DNA from: Linanthus parryae
Taxonomy: Eukaryota > Streptophyta > Magnoliopsida > Ericales > Polemoniaceae
DNA: 64,000 nt
Reading direction: 5' to 3'
Assembly (NCBI GenBank): GCA_023055425.1
Contig: JALGPY010000009.1
Coordinates: 20,605,775 to 20,669,774 of the forward strand
Notes under the pieces: model-generated
Databases searched by the model: none
What the model was told of the DNA's origin: nothing
Seen by the model: the letters and a program-made list of their open reading frames with translations, nothing else
Part shown: positions 29,507-41,427 of the stretch, piece by piece
Layout of the letters: the number at the start of each line of letters is the position of its first letter
How positions within the stretch are numbered: position 1 is the stretch's first letter
Program-made: the position numbers and the translations under genes

Positions 29507-32500
29507 TCAAACTAAGCCTTTGACCAAGGAGTCATCAGGAGTAAATTGACGTGACAAATTTGCCACTTGCTCCACTTCTTGCTTCAATCGCTCGTAGTTG
29601 GCACTCATTTCATGGAAGAGATTTACAGCCTCTTCAGCTTTCTGTTTTTGATGCTCCACCTTCTGCTCCTCAGCTGCGAGGTTATGGAAGCCGCGCTTAA
29701 ATTCACGGCCGCGCGAATCTGGGTGACTCTTTTGACAAGATATCCAAAACCCAGCTTGCCTTGAACTTTGGCATGAAGGTTTTGACACATGCCGAAAAGC
29801 AACTCCGTGCTCTGAGGAGAGATGGTCGCAGGTGTGGTTGCAGATAGCTGCTTTATAATCCAGATGGCTTCGGTCAAAAACAGACTTCTGTCGAAAGGCC
29901 CTATCTCCAGAGACCTCACAAATGATCGAGGATAGGAGAGACGCATTCGAACCAGCCAGTCCACGTCAGCTTGATTCAAACCTAAGCAATGTTAAACCAA
30001 GTTAGAATATCGAACTTGTAAATGAAGAATGCGAGATGCGAACAACAATCACAACATACCAGTTCCTTCAAGGATCTCGCGCAAAGAAGGAATGCGCATT
30101 GCCGGGGCAGCTGAAGACTGTCTTTGCTCCATTGCCCTCCTATCAGCTGCGAGCTCTAACTCCTCATAGTTGGCAGGAAGGATATAAGCCGCACCAGGTG
30201 CGATTGCAGCTCCGACCTGCGAACTCCAAAAGTTCCACGCAGGAAGAATCACTGCAGGCTCAGTCCTCGCCAGAGGCATGACAGCGGTAGAAGTTGCAGC
30301 TTGATTAGGGATGCCTTCAGATGCGAGAGCATCAGCAGCATCTGCTTCTGTTTCTTCAGCAGCAACATTGGCATCTTCCTCCATCAACACGGTGTCAGCT
30401 TCGGCATCATCAAAAACTTCAATGATTTCCTCGAAGGGCTCTCCCGCATACTCATCAGCTGCTATGGGCTTCTCAGTGTGAGAACTTGGCACAGGGACAT
30501 AAGATGCAGAAGGATGCTTCCTCTGTCCCAGCATGGCTTCATCAGCATTACCTGCGACACAAGACAGGATGATGTGAGGTAACTTGTGTTAAATAATATT
30601 TTATTATTATTTTAATAAGCCAAGAGTTAGCACCTCCACGCGAGATTGGGATTGCAACATCTGCGTCGTAGGCTAAGGATGCGGAACCATGGCCTATTAA
30701 TGTATCTTCATTAAGTATATCTTTAAGCTGAGCATGACCTGGGGCGCGAAGGAACCAGTCATGGTAATGTTTGGGTTATTAAGCCTAATTCACAAATGTT
30801 GTTCAAATGATTACCTGAAGGTTCGCCGCACTTGCTTACTAGCCAGCGGCGAATGTCAGCTTTTGATAAGCCATGATTTAATGCACCAACAATCACATCT
30901 CGGTAAGTTACCGCAAGATTAAAAATCTCACCTTCGTTACCGCCTGCGATCTCTTCGAAGTCCGCTTGGACTTGCTCTAGAGCAGCCGCATCTTCTTCTG
31001 GAGCCGCATCCTCCTCGTTAACTTCAGGAGCCGCATCTTCTGGAACCGCATTTCCCTCATTGGTTGGACGCACTAAGTCGTCGACGTGTTGCTCTTCTAG
31101 GCTCCTTTGCTTTACGCGTTCAAGCTCCTCTTCTTCTCGCTTCCTCCTTCTTTCAGCAGCCTCCGTAGCTGTTCTCCTGGACTCGGCAAGGATGTCCTCA
31201 TCTATGGTTTCGTTGGAAACACCAGAGTGAGAACCCCTCTTCTGCCTCTTGGCCAAAAGGCCGCTGATGGTCTCATCATCATCATATGCAAAGGAACGAA
31301 TTGGTCAATCAAGACTGCGAAAGTTAAGGTAATGAGAAGAGAAGTACGATGGGATACCTCCCGATCCTTCATCTTGTATCTCGTCTCTCTCTCCTTCTCT
31401 GACATCTTCGATTCTTTCTTCTTCTTCATCATCATCCTGTTCTCTCGCCTCCCTTCTCTCCTCCTCCTCTTCTTCCTGATCAAATGGAACAAAGGTCTCC
31501 ACTGCGAGCTCCTTCCGTGCCTTGCTTGGCATGCGACCTTTACCTTTGTCCCTAGAAGTATGGGACCTCGCAGGAGGAGAAGTTGGAGCACTCCTAGGGG
31601 AAGAGATGGTGATTCCTCTCTGCCTTGGTCTCTTTGCCCGTGGTGCAACAGTTGTTGGGGGAGACAGATCATCCCTAGGTGGAGGCAAAGCTGGAGCATT
31701 GTCTATCAGTGAATCAGCAAAAACATCCATGACTTGGCGAATTCGGGCCTCAACTGCAGGAGCCATTCTCAATGCCAGCCGAAATGGTTCCCCCTGCCTT
31801 CTCGCAGCAACAATGGTGGTGACCAGCGATTTGGAACGCTCACCAGATGCGAACCTCCTCACATAGCACTACAGCAGAAAATGAAGCATAAGTTTCAACG
31901 TATCGGAATAAGGAAACTTAGCACTTGCAAGAGAGTTTGTTTACCTTTGAAAACGTTTCGCTGTATCTGATGACATGCGAATCACCTTTCTTAACTGCGG
32001 CCATTTTCTCGTCAAGGATGGTGGAGGGGCACAAGTGATTCTCATGATTCAGCAGCGAATAGCAGCCAAATTCAGAGTCGTCCAAGCTACAGTTGGGACG
32101 GAAAGGGAAAGAATTCCTCTTGATCACAGGAGCTTTGCTTGGCCAAGGGGTTGACTGCGTCTCAAACCTTGTCTGCTGGGTATTCCAATAAGCGACCCAG
32201 TTCCTGGAGTAGCCACCTTCGCAGTTACCTGGTGGTTGCTCGAAGGGAAGGTTGCTCCTTAATATTGTTTTACACTCCCCAGACAGTAATCGCTTGTAGC
32301 AGCCTCTTATGATAGACTGCGGCCAGATTGATGGTGCCACCGCATCGAAGCCAAACTGGGGAGAAACGCGAGTAGGATCAACATCCACGGCGATTCTCTC
32401 GTACCGAGGGGTGAGCTCGCGAACATGCTCCGCAAGAGCAGGAAGAGAACCTCTTAGACACCAGCAGAAGAATTCGCGATAGCGCTCGTGGAAATTCTCC

Positions 32501-33824
32501 CAGCCCTCGAAAAGGAGCTCTTCTGAGAAAGCAACAGCCTTGGAAGGATACATTTTTGGGAACCATCGCACATTCTCAATGCGCGTGGCATAAGGCCTAG
32601 CTATAAACTCTTCCCGATTTTCGCATATCAAGCTCCAAACGCACTTAGGAAAGTGAGTTCCAAACCACCTCGCAGCCCTGCAGCTATTACGCTCTTCCTC
32701 CGCACCTGGGGCACACCATTTACTGGGCCTAGAAGAAATAGGAGCATAAGAGGGCCATAGCTCGAAGACCCACATAGTTAAGAAGGCAATGTTGACATAG
32801 GTCAGCACGTCGAGGCGACCGCGCGAGTCCTTGATTGCTACAACCAGTTGATCTAATCTGTGGTACGGGGTGCCCAAGACTAAGGGCCCAAGTGCGACCT
32901 TCTAACCAAGGGTCAGTTTCACAGCGAGAGGAAGGACATGATAGAAGACCCCATCATGAGGATGGCCATCGATCAAGTACCTCGACAACCAGGCGCAGAG
33001 AAAAGCGCATAGGGTCAAGTGATAACCCTTGCCATTCACATAGTTCTTAGCTTTCGGGTTCCGGCTCAGAAGCTTCTTGGTGATACTACTGTTCGCATAA
33101 TCACGAAAGAAGTATTGCACCCACTTGTTCCAAGTGTTCTTCGCAGATGTGTCAACCAACTTCCAATCAGGAAGAAGTTCTGTAGGTGTCCATCGGGTGG
33201 AAATTTTCTTCACCTCTGACAAGCACTCCTCCATCTGCTTGTACAAAGCAACCTCTGCATCAGTCCTCAAGGGACTCAAAGGATCCACCTCACCCACAGG
33301 AGACAGATCATACAGCATGTGTACATCTTCAAGAGTGGGGGCAGCCTCGAACTCAGCAAAGTGAAATGTGTGAGCCGCAGGCGAGTAACCGAGAGAAGGT
33401 TTAGAAGCATGGACTGGTCCAGCTTCACGGCAGCACCCTTCATAGCACGGACTGCGAAATATATGCCAGCATCGTTTAGAGCAATGGCATGATTGGTCAG
33501 TACATGGTCAATCCACTCATCCATAAAGTCCAATTTCTGAACAAATGCTTGAGTAGAAATCGAAATATACGGGAAAAACCCATTTTCGACCCCCAATCGA
33601 ACTACGTCCTTGGAATTGATCAATTCGAGCATGGCCGCGTTAACTGGAGGGGTCAACGTTTGCAATTTGTCAGCAGAGACAGGGATTGGCAGGTTCTTCA
33701 CCTTAACCCTAGAATGGTAAAAGTCTTTGCCACCCAGATAGGGGGCTTTTCGCCATAAAGTCTGGGGGAGATCAGGTATTTCTTCGACCTCCTTAACAGG
33801 TTTGGTTCCTTTTGTCTTTGCCAT
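29507..33824 (-). pseudogene. Antisense gene of copy A, six exons, plant-mobile-domain-like
   Basis: Exons (minus strand): 33824-31945, 31868-31359 (end +/-1), 31285-30815, 30738-30634, 30551-30060 and 29981-29507. Introns are 72-82 bp with GT-AG ends and matching phases, except that the intron-2 acceptor reads TTTGCAT. Exon 1 starts MAKTKGTKPVKEVEEIPDLP and carries HTFHFAEFEAAPTLEDVHML, close to the plant mobile domain (aminotransferase-like) signature. Exons 2-3 are acidic/basic low complexity with a possible nuclear signal (RAKRPRQRG); exons 5-6 end in a helical, coiled-coil region (KQKAEEAVNLF). Roughly 1,300 codons in all. Defects: a 1-bp loss near 33390 (intact in the duplicate), TAG in frame at about 32901 (both copies), and a frameshift near 29690. 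Tat elements are known to carry antisense extra ORFs; the role is unknown. Confidence 0.72.
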
Positions 33825-34593
33825 TCCTGCCGGAAAGCAAGAAAAAAGGGGGAGAAATACACACACTTTAGTTTGAATTTCAAGATTCAGTTCAAGGCAT
33901 ACGAGGATTTATTGGAAGAAAGATGAACAGTCCAGTGTCAATTTTGGGGTTTGAAGTTCAGAATCGTTTGCATTATTGGGGATTTCAGAAACCCTACATT
34001 CAAAACCCTTACAATCTGGGGATTAAATCAAGGTTGGATTCAAAGAGCAAGGTCTCCTTCATAGTTTTCAGTGGATAATATGTTTCGGAGAGTCATGGGT
34101 TTGCTGATCCAACACAGTTCAAAGCATATATCGGTACATTAAACAAAATTGAACAAGGCCAAACTTGTTTTTGGTAAAGCTTGCTTGGAGGCGCACAGTT
34201 GAAGAACACGATTGACAAGAGAGAATTGATGATTGATTATCTGAATCTGCTCTTGAAGGCTTCCGAGTATCATTCACTTTAAGAGAAAGAAGTGATACTT
34301 TGCAACAATGGAGAGCACAGAGTATTTATCCAAAAAACAATGAAAGGTTGCGTCCTTTCAGTAGTCGAATCGCAACCGTCACCGTCGAATCGTGCAATCA
34401 CAGGACAAGCTGACGTCACGCCTAAAACCCTAAAAGACCAGACGACACGACTCTAGGGGTTTAGGTCATAATGGCACGCACGGGGGCTGAACTTGCGTGT
34501 ATTTGAATTGGTGCGTGGCGGCGACGCGTACGTTGGTTCCTGCGCATGGAAGCCTATCCGGTTGTGAGTCTTCACGCGCAGAAAGGGGGCTAA
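33825..34593. promoter_or_regulatory. Upstream of the antisense gene; purine tract before the 3' LTR
   Basis: No plus-strand gene. On the minus strand GGATAAATACT (34321-34331) is a TATA-like element about 500 bp before the antisense ATG, so this may be a separate promoter. At the right end AGAAAGGGGGC stands 3 bp before the LTR and is the likely polypurine tract for plus-strand DNA priming. Confidence 0.4.
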
Positions 34594-35227
34594 TGTAGAT
34601 ATTGCTTTCTGGACAAGCAGATCTTAGCCACGTGGCGATCATCCAGCACACCATAATGTGCTCCACACACACTGGATCACCAGCCGCGCTGATCCACGTG
34701 GGGGCTGAAAGACAAGGCCCTCGCATACCACCGCACGGGACTTGTAGGGACTTAGTGGTTTGGAGGCTAGAGTAAGTCCTGTCGCGTGCGAGCGACAACC
34801 AAGCCCGCACGCGACCCCTAGTAACTGCTTTTGAGAGATTTATGGCGCGAGCTTCATAGACCCGGTCAAACCGGTCAAACCCGGTCAACCCCATAACGGT
34901 TCCGGTATACGCGGATAACGTGCTGTAACAGTCCCTATATACGCGTACGAACGTGTCGTTGTGGTTAAGCTAATTAAGCCGCCATTGATGGGCGCATTAA
35001 CCACACTACAACGGTCACATTCTCCGTTATATATAGGATCGTTAACCCTTCCATACAAGGGGAGAACGACCCGAGATACGCGAAAGCTCTGCCAAAATCC
35101 TGTCTCTCTCTCACACAGTACTATTGCCTTACTCTCTCCCTACACACAACCCAACACTTCCTGTGCCATTTCTATTCTCTGTCCTTGGTGTACACAGAGT
35201 TCTCTCTGCAGGATTCTCTTGTACACA
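34594..35227 (+). repeat. 3' LTR of copy A
   Basis: 634 bp, TGTAGATATTG to TTGTACACA, the same length as the 5' LTR and flanked right by ACAGT (35228-35232). Duplicated at 43959-44583. Confidence 0.92.
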
Positions 35228-36920
35228 ACAGTCCAACGTCGAGATTTCGCAGTTGGGGACCAAGTCTTACGCGCGTCGGATCATTGCATGCGAGAGGCGG
35301 CTCATCCGAAATTCACAGCCAACTGGGAAGGACCCTTTGAAATAAAAGAAGCCTTTGACAGTGGCTACTGTAATCTACAAAGGCTACATGGGACGGCCTC
35401 AACTCCAAGCTCAGTTAAGATGCGCTGGATTAAGAAGTATTATCCTTAACTCCTCTCATTATATGCGTTAGATTACAATGCCTACTTTGTGCTCTGTATT
35501 GCTAAAGATTCATGCATCTTCTATCCCATACGAGGGAATTGTAATCTCACCTCTCCCATATGAGAGTGTTCTATAATAAAAGATTTCTCCCAAATGGGAA
35601 GAACTTTATGTTGTTCTTATCACTTAACTCATTTCCTTATTGCTCAATAGCTTTAAAGACTATCTGCCATGATAGCGGCACAATGCGAATATGATCTTAA
35701 GTGATCTTTAAGCCTATCTGCCATGATAGCAGCACAATGCGAATATGATCTTAAACAATCTCTAAGCCCATCCGTCGCGATGGAAGCACCATGCGAATAT
35801 GATCTTAAGTGATCTCTAAGCCTATCTGCCATGATAGCAGCATTATGATCTTAAGTGATCTTTAAGTCTATCTGCCGTGATAGCAGCATTACGATCTTAA
35901 ATGATCTTTAAGCCTATCTGCCAAGATAGCAAAGCTATGCAAATGCGATCTCAAACGATCTAAAAACTCATCTGCTAAGACAGCAATTCTCACGATTGAT
36001 TCTCAACCTACGAATATATCTGTTGGATAGCAAATCGTTGCGATAACACAGTGCGAATATGACACTACAACAAAGTGAAGCTTGCCAATATGCATGCAAA
36101 AGTTGCAATTTGTTGTGACAAGAACAGCAAATCAAACAAAGCGATTTATTATTATGAGTCAAAATGACTTACAAATTGTCTGTCTAGATAGCAGCTTACA
36201 AGCAAAAAAGCTCAGACTGAGCTAATTACATGGACAACATGGCTTACAATTCATCTAGATAGCAGATTACACGCGAAATTTACAAAGAAGGGAAATCCTT
36301 ACTGTAAAAGGATCGGCCTGTCGATCCTACATGCGACCAAAGATCTGTAGCGAGTAGGGTGTTCCTATAAAACAAAACGGCCTACCATGTCTACAAGACC
36401 TATGCGACGCTATGTTCAAGATCCCAGGATCTGACAAGGCCTCTGTCTGATCAACACCCCAAGAGATGTGCCTGAGGAACCACCTGTTCCGGCGTATGCG
36501 GCGGTGAAGAACAGGCTAGCAGCAACTCCTAGGGCAAGAGGCTCCTTGTCCACGGAGACGAGCACAATGGCTCGCCACCCCGAGTTCAAGAACATGGTGG
36601 CGAATGATTCACCTCCGGGAAAGATAGAGGAGAAATCCGCCGTTCATCACGAATCGGTAGCAAGGTCAGTACGGCGCTGCACCTCGCCGGGAGGCGGCCG
36701 GAAACACGACCTGCAAGCATAATAGACGAAGAAAATTCTTCGAGCAAGCATGACACATTATTTGCATCTTCCTTATGATGGTTATGAAGATCAATAAGCC
36801 TCGTAAAGAAGATCTTGGAAGCTATTTCTATGGAACAAAGCACAAACTCAGGTTTCACAACTTGAAGTTGCCATGAATCAAAGAAAGACAAGCATTGAAG
36901 CCAACAGTCGTAGGGACTCA
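35228..36920 (+). pseudogene. Gypsy copy B: pol C-terminus and 3' region (unit 1)
   Basis: After the ACAGT repeat, frame 35233-35449 encodes the integrase tail QRRDFAVGDQVLRASDHC through MRWIKKYYP and a stop, completing the pol interrupted at 20278. Palindromes follow at 35520-35600, the hairpin-unit tandem array at 35651-35990 (about seven units), then the family block to 36920. No antisense gene or 3' LTR of B follows: family similarity stops at 36920. Confidence 0.85.
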
Positions 36921-38659
36921 CATGCTTGCCACCTATCTCAATGAGGTGGTAGCACCTCTCTTCAATTGAACTTCTCTCATTTTCCATCTTCTTCTTCTTT
37001 CTATTCTTTCTTTCCCCTAACCACCAAAAAACCACCACTAAGCCACCCTCACCTCCACTAAAGCACCATCAATTTACAACCTGACATGCTGCAACCAAGA
37101 GGCCTCCTCGACTTGAAGATCAAAAGCCCCTAAATAATTGGGCATAACTATATAAGGATTTCGGGTGAGAAATTTACGAACCCTGGCTTAAGTCTGATTC
37201 AATTCCCGCTATTTGTCATGAAACATATATTCAAATATGTTCCAATCAATTCCAGAGGTTATTTAGAACCCGAGTGACCCAATATTCTAGCTCAACTTTT
37301 CGAAAAACAGACTTGGTCAGAAATGGGCAGATCTTTGCCGTCGAGAACAACCACGGTCGACGGTAAGCTCTCAAACTTCGTTTTCCTTCACTAAATCCTG
37401 CATTATATGCATGAACGTACTCCCAGTGATGCCGTGAATCTATCTCAATGATCCAAACATGCCCAAAAATTCATTTGAACAAGTTTTGATTCGGAATTTT
37501 TTGTTTTTTTCGGCAAGTCCGGGGCCCTGTTCATAGGCCTTGAATTCAGTCATCACTTTAGCTTTTTGCAATCTATTAACGTGTTTAGATAACTATTCAT
37601 AGTCCTTGAATTCAGTCATCACTTAAGCTTCTAGAAATCTATTAACATGTTTAGATATTTGTTCCAACTAGCTTTCACACCTTACCGGTCTTACTCTATG
37701 ATTCCCTCTCTAAAGCACCTTAAAATTGAATCAAAGTGGCTATGTTGATGCATGTTTCTGATAGTTCTTTATGGCGGGTGTATTATGTCGAATTTTATAA
37801 GTTATGTCTCTCTCAAATCTTAACCAATCGGTCTGAAATCTGATTTATTATGTTCCCTATTGATTTCACTACAATTAGAATTGCCTCATTTGTGTATGCA
37901 GATTGTCTATTCTTGGTGGAAATCCTAAGTTACTTTTTGGTCCAACTATATGACTTTATAACTCCCTCCCTGTTTGATGAATCTGCATAATTCTTGGACC
38001 AATGTGTTCACCTAGCATAGGTCTACAAATCCATGCAAAGCTCCTCTTCTGTAGTGTGTGAGTGTCTTTCAAATATGAGTTAAAGTTGCTGCAAAAATGT
38101 ATTGGAAACTATCAAACCTGAATTTTTGCCAAGTCTGGGATTTGGCTTGAAATTGCCTGTGTAAGGTCACGGGTTTCATAATACTTAGGTATTTCAAGGC
38201 CTTGAATCAGTGTTCAAAGCCTCGAATCAGGTTTCACATGCTTGAAATAGCAGGCCTTGAAACAGGATTCAAAGCCTTGAAATTGTCTGACCTGCATACA
38301 TGTTTTGAGTTGGAGTTTCTCTAAAATCTTTTGATTTAAATCTATCCCTCTCACCCATGTACTTGGGTTGTTATTATTTGATGATGAAAGAAAAACTGTT
38401 TTGATATATCTAACATGTTTAATCCATTATTTTGACTCAGTTTTAAAGGGAAATTTCATTTCCTAAATATGCAGGATTTCTTTCCTTATCTGGATTTTGC
38501 AGGAAGGAAAACACTTAGTGAAAATGATCCTGTGATCAATCAGAGACTCATGACAGCTTCTCATATTGTTTAAATACAAGATCACAACAATATTTCTGAA
38601 GATTGTGATCAACTATCTGTTGGAGAAAGATGTTAAGAGAGTCAAAGTTTGTTGCCTAC
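36921..38659. other. Unassigned DNA between copy B and copy C (unit 1)
   Basis: No domain on either strand; the minus frame at 36586-37038 spans the boundary and looks accidental. The region 38190-38290 has five loose repeats of CCTTGAAT/CCTTGAAA-type motifs. It is not a gypsy 3' end: no purine tract stands before the LTR at 38660. It is duplicated at 46278-48015. It may be host or other repeat DNA that copy C entered. Confidence 0.4.
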
Positions 38660-39288
38660 TGTGATAGTGCTTTCTGGACAAGAAGATCTTAGCCACGTGG
38701 CAATCATCTAGCACACCATATTGTGCTCCACACACACTGGATCACCAGCCGCGCTGATCCATGTGGGGGCTGCGAGACAGGGCCCTCGCATACCATTGCA
38801 CGGGACTTGTAGGGACTTAGTGGTCTGGAGGCTAGAGTAAGTCATGTCGCGTGCGAGCCAAGCTCGCACGCGACCTTTACTATATGCTTTTGAGAGATTT
38901 ATGGCATGAGCTCCATAAACCCGGTCAATCCGGTTAAACCCGGTCAACCCCATAACGGTTCCGGTATACGCGGATAACGTGCTGTAACGGTCCCTATATA
39001 CGCGGACGAACGTGCCGTTGTGGTTAAGCTAATCAAGCCGCCATTGATGGGCGCATTAACCACACTACAACGGTCACATTCTCCGTTATATATAGGACGT
39101 TAACCCTTCCATACAAGGAGAACGACCCGAGATACGCGAAAGCTCTGCCAGAATCCTGTCTCTCTCTCTCTCTCTCAGTACTACTGCCTTACTCTCTCCC
39201 TACACACAACCCAACATTTCCTGTGCCATTTTCTATTCTCTGCCTTTGGTGTACACAGAGTTCTCCCTGCCGGATTTTCTTGTACACA
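38660..39288 (+). repeat. 5' LTR of copy C, unit 1
   Basis: Starts TGTGATAG, one base shorter than TGTAGATAG in unit 2, and ends TTGTACACA; the primer site and gag follow. The unit-1 piece of copy C is cut off when the duplication joint is reached. Confidence 0.88.
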
Positions 39289-39328
39289 TTTTGGTGAACC
39301 CGACGTGAACTTACCATTGCAAGCAACC

Positions 39329-39842
39329 ATGTCTCATGAGGATGATGTCAGTAACAGATCGCCTTCCACGGAAACCACCTCGGGAGAGGAGGCCCGCCGT
39401 ACTCCTACACCCACCGGTGAAGCTCCGACGCTAGAGGCCTTGGACTCCACCATCCAGAATCAGGCGAAAGCTCTCAAAGCTCAATCTGCGCAGCTAGAAC
39501 GGATAATGGCTGTCCTGGGGACTCTCGCTCCAAACCCCACACCAGCCGCCACCGTCTCTCAGGGAGGAGAAGCCTCCACCACTCAAGGATTGGGAGTGTC
39601 AACCACACTACCCAATCTTAACCCGGAAACTCCACCGGAAACTACGCAGCTACCGTCAATTCAGGGGCCAACAACTCAAATGTTGCCTCTTGCTACTCAT
39701 ACTCCTCAACGTCCAAGTTTGGTACCTAGTCCGGCCTCGCAGTACCCTTTGCCTCTTCCGACGGCAACATGGGGTAACGTGAATTCACAATATGTTCCTA
39801 GCCCTCCTGCGACGTATGTGTCGCCTCCACCGGCGGCAACCC
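39329..39842 (+). pseudogene. gag start of copy C, unit 1, cut by Copia
   Basis: MSHEDDVSNRSPSTETTSG onward, about 171 codons of the Pro/Thr-rich N-terminal part, interrupted after AACCC by the Copia LTR. The rest of gag is absent in unit 1. It differs from unit 2 by one Thr/Ala change in the Gly-Pro-Thr segment. Confidence 0.88.
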
Positions 39843-41427
39843 TGTTGGAATAGATGCCCTAGAGGCAATCTAGTTTAGTATGAATTTGCATATGGCTAGA
39901 AAATTCATTTATTATTTATTGGATATTTAATATAATGAAGTCCTTAGATTTACAATTGTGTTGTTTATCTTAAATATCCCTAGTCAAGTATAATGATTAA
40001 ATGGGACAATCATCTATAGACTAGTATGGGGTTGGATTGATATGGAGATATCACGATCCAACACATAGGTGTGCATTAACGGAATGTTGCACTGGATTGA
40101 CCCATCACCGAGAAGGCTACATACATGTTATGTTGAGTCACAAGTGCTTCTCGGGTACAATGGTATTGTCATCCTTAGACTTGAAGTCACTAGATATTCT
40201 AGTTGTGGATCATTTTGATCTTGGTAGAGTTAAACGCTACACCTTAACTGGGTAGTTATAAAGGCGTGTACTGGATACAATGAGAAGCAAGCTTAGAGAT
40301 CGTAGTGGACGTAGAGAGGATTTGCCCCTCCCACATAACGGGAGCAAATATCCTAGGCCACTCGAAGGATAGTGCTTATAGAATGTCTGGCCAGACTCAA
40401 ATAAATCAATATGGGATATTAATGTTATTTGCACGAATAAGGCTATTCCATGGATCGAGAAACTATGGATTGGATATACGAGTGTGACTTGTATGTCTCG
40501 TGTCCAATCCGGATATGGAGGCAAAGGGATGAGACAATTACTTGTGCAAGGTTGTCTAGATGACTATTCTATTAGTTGGCTAGAATGGATGTTTCGCTAG
40601 AAACCGCTCCATATTAGCAAATAGTTGCTACCAACTAGATAGAACCTATGGGGTCACACGCTATATAGAGTTGTACTAGATTTGGAATTAATTAATTGGA
40701 TTAATTAATTAGAAGGATCACTTTGCAAACCCTTGCAAACTTAGTAGGGACTAATTTGCAAGGAAGGGACTAAATTGAATTCTAGTAGGACTAGAATAAG
40801 TCCTTTAGGTAGTTAACAAGGAGTTGTTGGACTATATAAAGGACCCTCCTTCCTTCCTTCCTCATAACTTATGCTCTTTAGAGATCATAACAAGAGTGGG
40901 AGAGAACAAAGGAGAGAGAGAGCAAGCAACAAGGAGCCGACGCCGCCCCTTGCCGCCGCCCCCTCATCCCGTCGGCCAAAAAGAGGGCCGAGCCCCTCTT
41001 TTTTGTCTCGTTTTGCGTGATTCCTTCACCCTCCTCTCATTCCGGGCTAGCACCAAGGAGATTGGAGATCTAGGAGCAACTCTAGGCGTGGATCAACTAT
41101 AGAGAACGTGACACTATTCGCGTTTGAAGTCATCAAGGAGAACCCAAAGGTGTGTTTATGATTTCTTACCTTCACTATCGTTATGCATCTAGACTTGTGA
41201 TCCTTGGAGGGTTTTGCATGGTTATTTGTTTGATTATGCTTCCGTTTGCGCGATCCATGAATCAAAACCCTACAGTGGTATCAGAGCCACAGGTCATAGA
41301 GCATAAACATAGTTTATGTGTTACATTCTTGTTGTTTTACACCTTAAATTGTTGTTTATCACGTAAAACAAGACAAATCAAGCATGAGATGCAATTTGTC
41401 AACAATTACCCATAACAAGATCCAATT
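39843..41427 (+). mobile_element. Copia LTR plus internal stub, unit 1
   Basis: A complete LTR (39843-41274, TGTTGGAATAG to ACCCTACA), primer site TGGTATCAGAGC (41276-41287), and about 140 bp of internal DNA ending abruptly at TCCAATT. It then joins antisense-gene DNA of the gypsy family. A TATAAA core is at 40835-40840. Confidence 0.9.

Larger units (their letters stand above)
20279..35227 (+). mobile_element. Ty3/gypsy element copy A (Tat-like), 14.9 kb
   Basis: Complete LTR-to-LTR element with a 5-bp target duplication. Order: LTR, primer site, gag, protease, UGA with stem-loop, RT, RNase H, second RNase H, doubled zinc module, integrase, palindromes, tandem array, unassigned block, antisense gene, purine tract, LTR. 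The great length, the second RNase H after the first, and an antisense gene between pol and the 3' LTR are traits of the plant Tat lineage (Tat/Ogre/Retand). By eye the two LTRs differ at about 25 of 634 positions. Gag has one stop and one frameshift and pol two stops, so it is not autonomous. Confidence 0.9.
32064..41427. repeat. Tandem duplication, unit 1 (9.36 kb)
   Basis: Spans part of copy A's antisense gene, A's 3' LTR, B's tail, an unassigned stretch, C's 5' LTR and gag start, and a Copia LTR with 153 bp of its internal region. The next 9.36 kb repeats the same order and is nearly identical apart from its first 215 bp. The joint is at 41427/41428. Confidence 0.93.

Noticed and set aside
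30301..31866. Plus-strand frames of 93-201 codons
   Set aside because: They mirror the low-complexity exons of the antisense gene and have no own domain.
38660..39288. 3' LTR of copy B
   Set aside because: No polypurine tract stands before it and a primer site plus gag follow, so it is the 5' LTR of copy C.
40237..40524. 95-codon minus frame repeated three times (also 49594 and 56673)
   Set aside because: It lies in the Copia LTRs; repetition reflects the LTRs, not a conserved gene.
39843..41274. Independent solo LTR of the Copia family
   Set aside because: It keeps the primer site and an internal stub and lies in the duplicated unit, so it is a duplication product.
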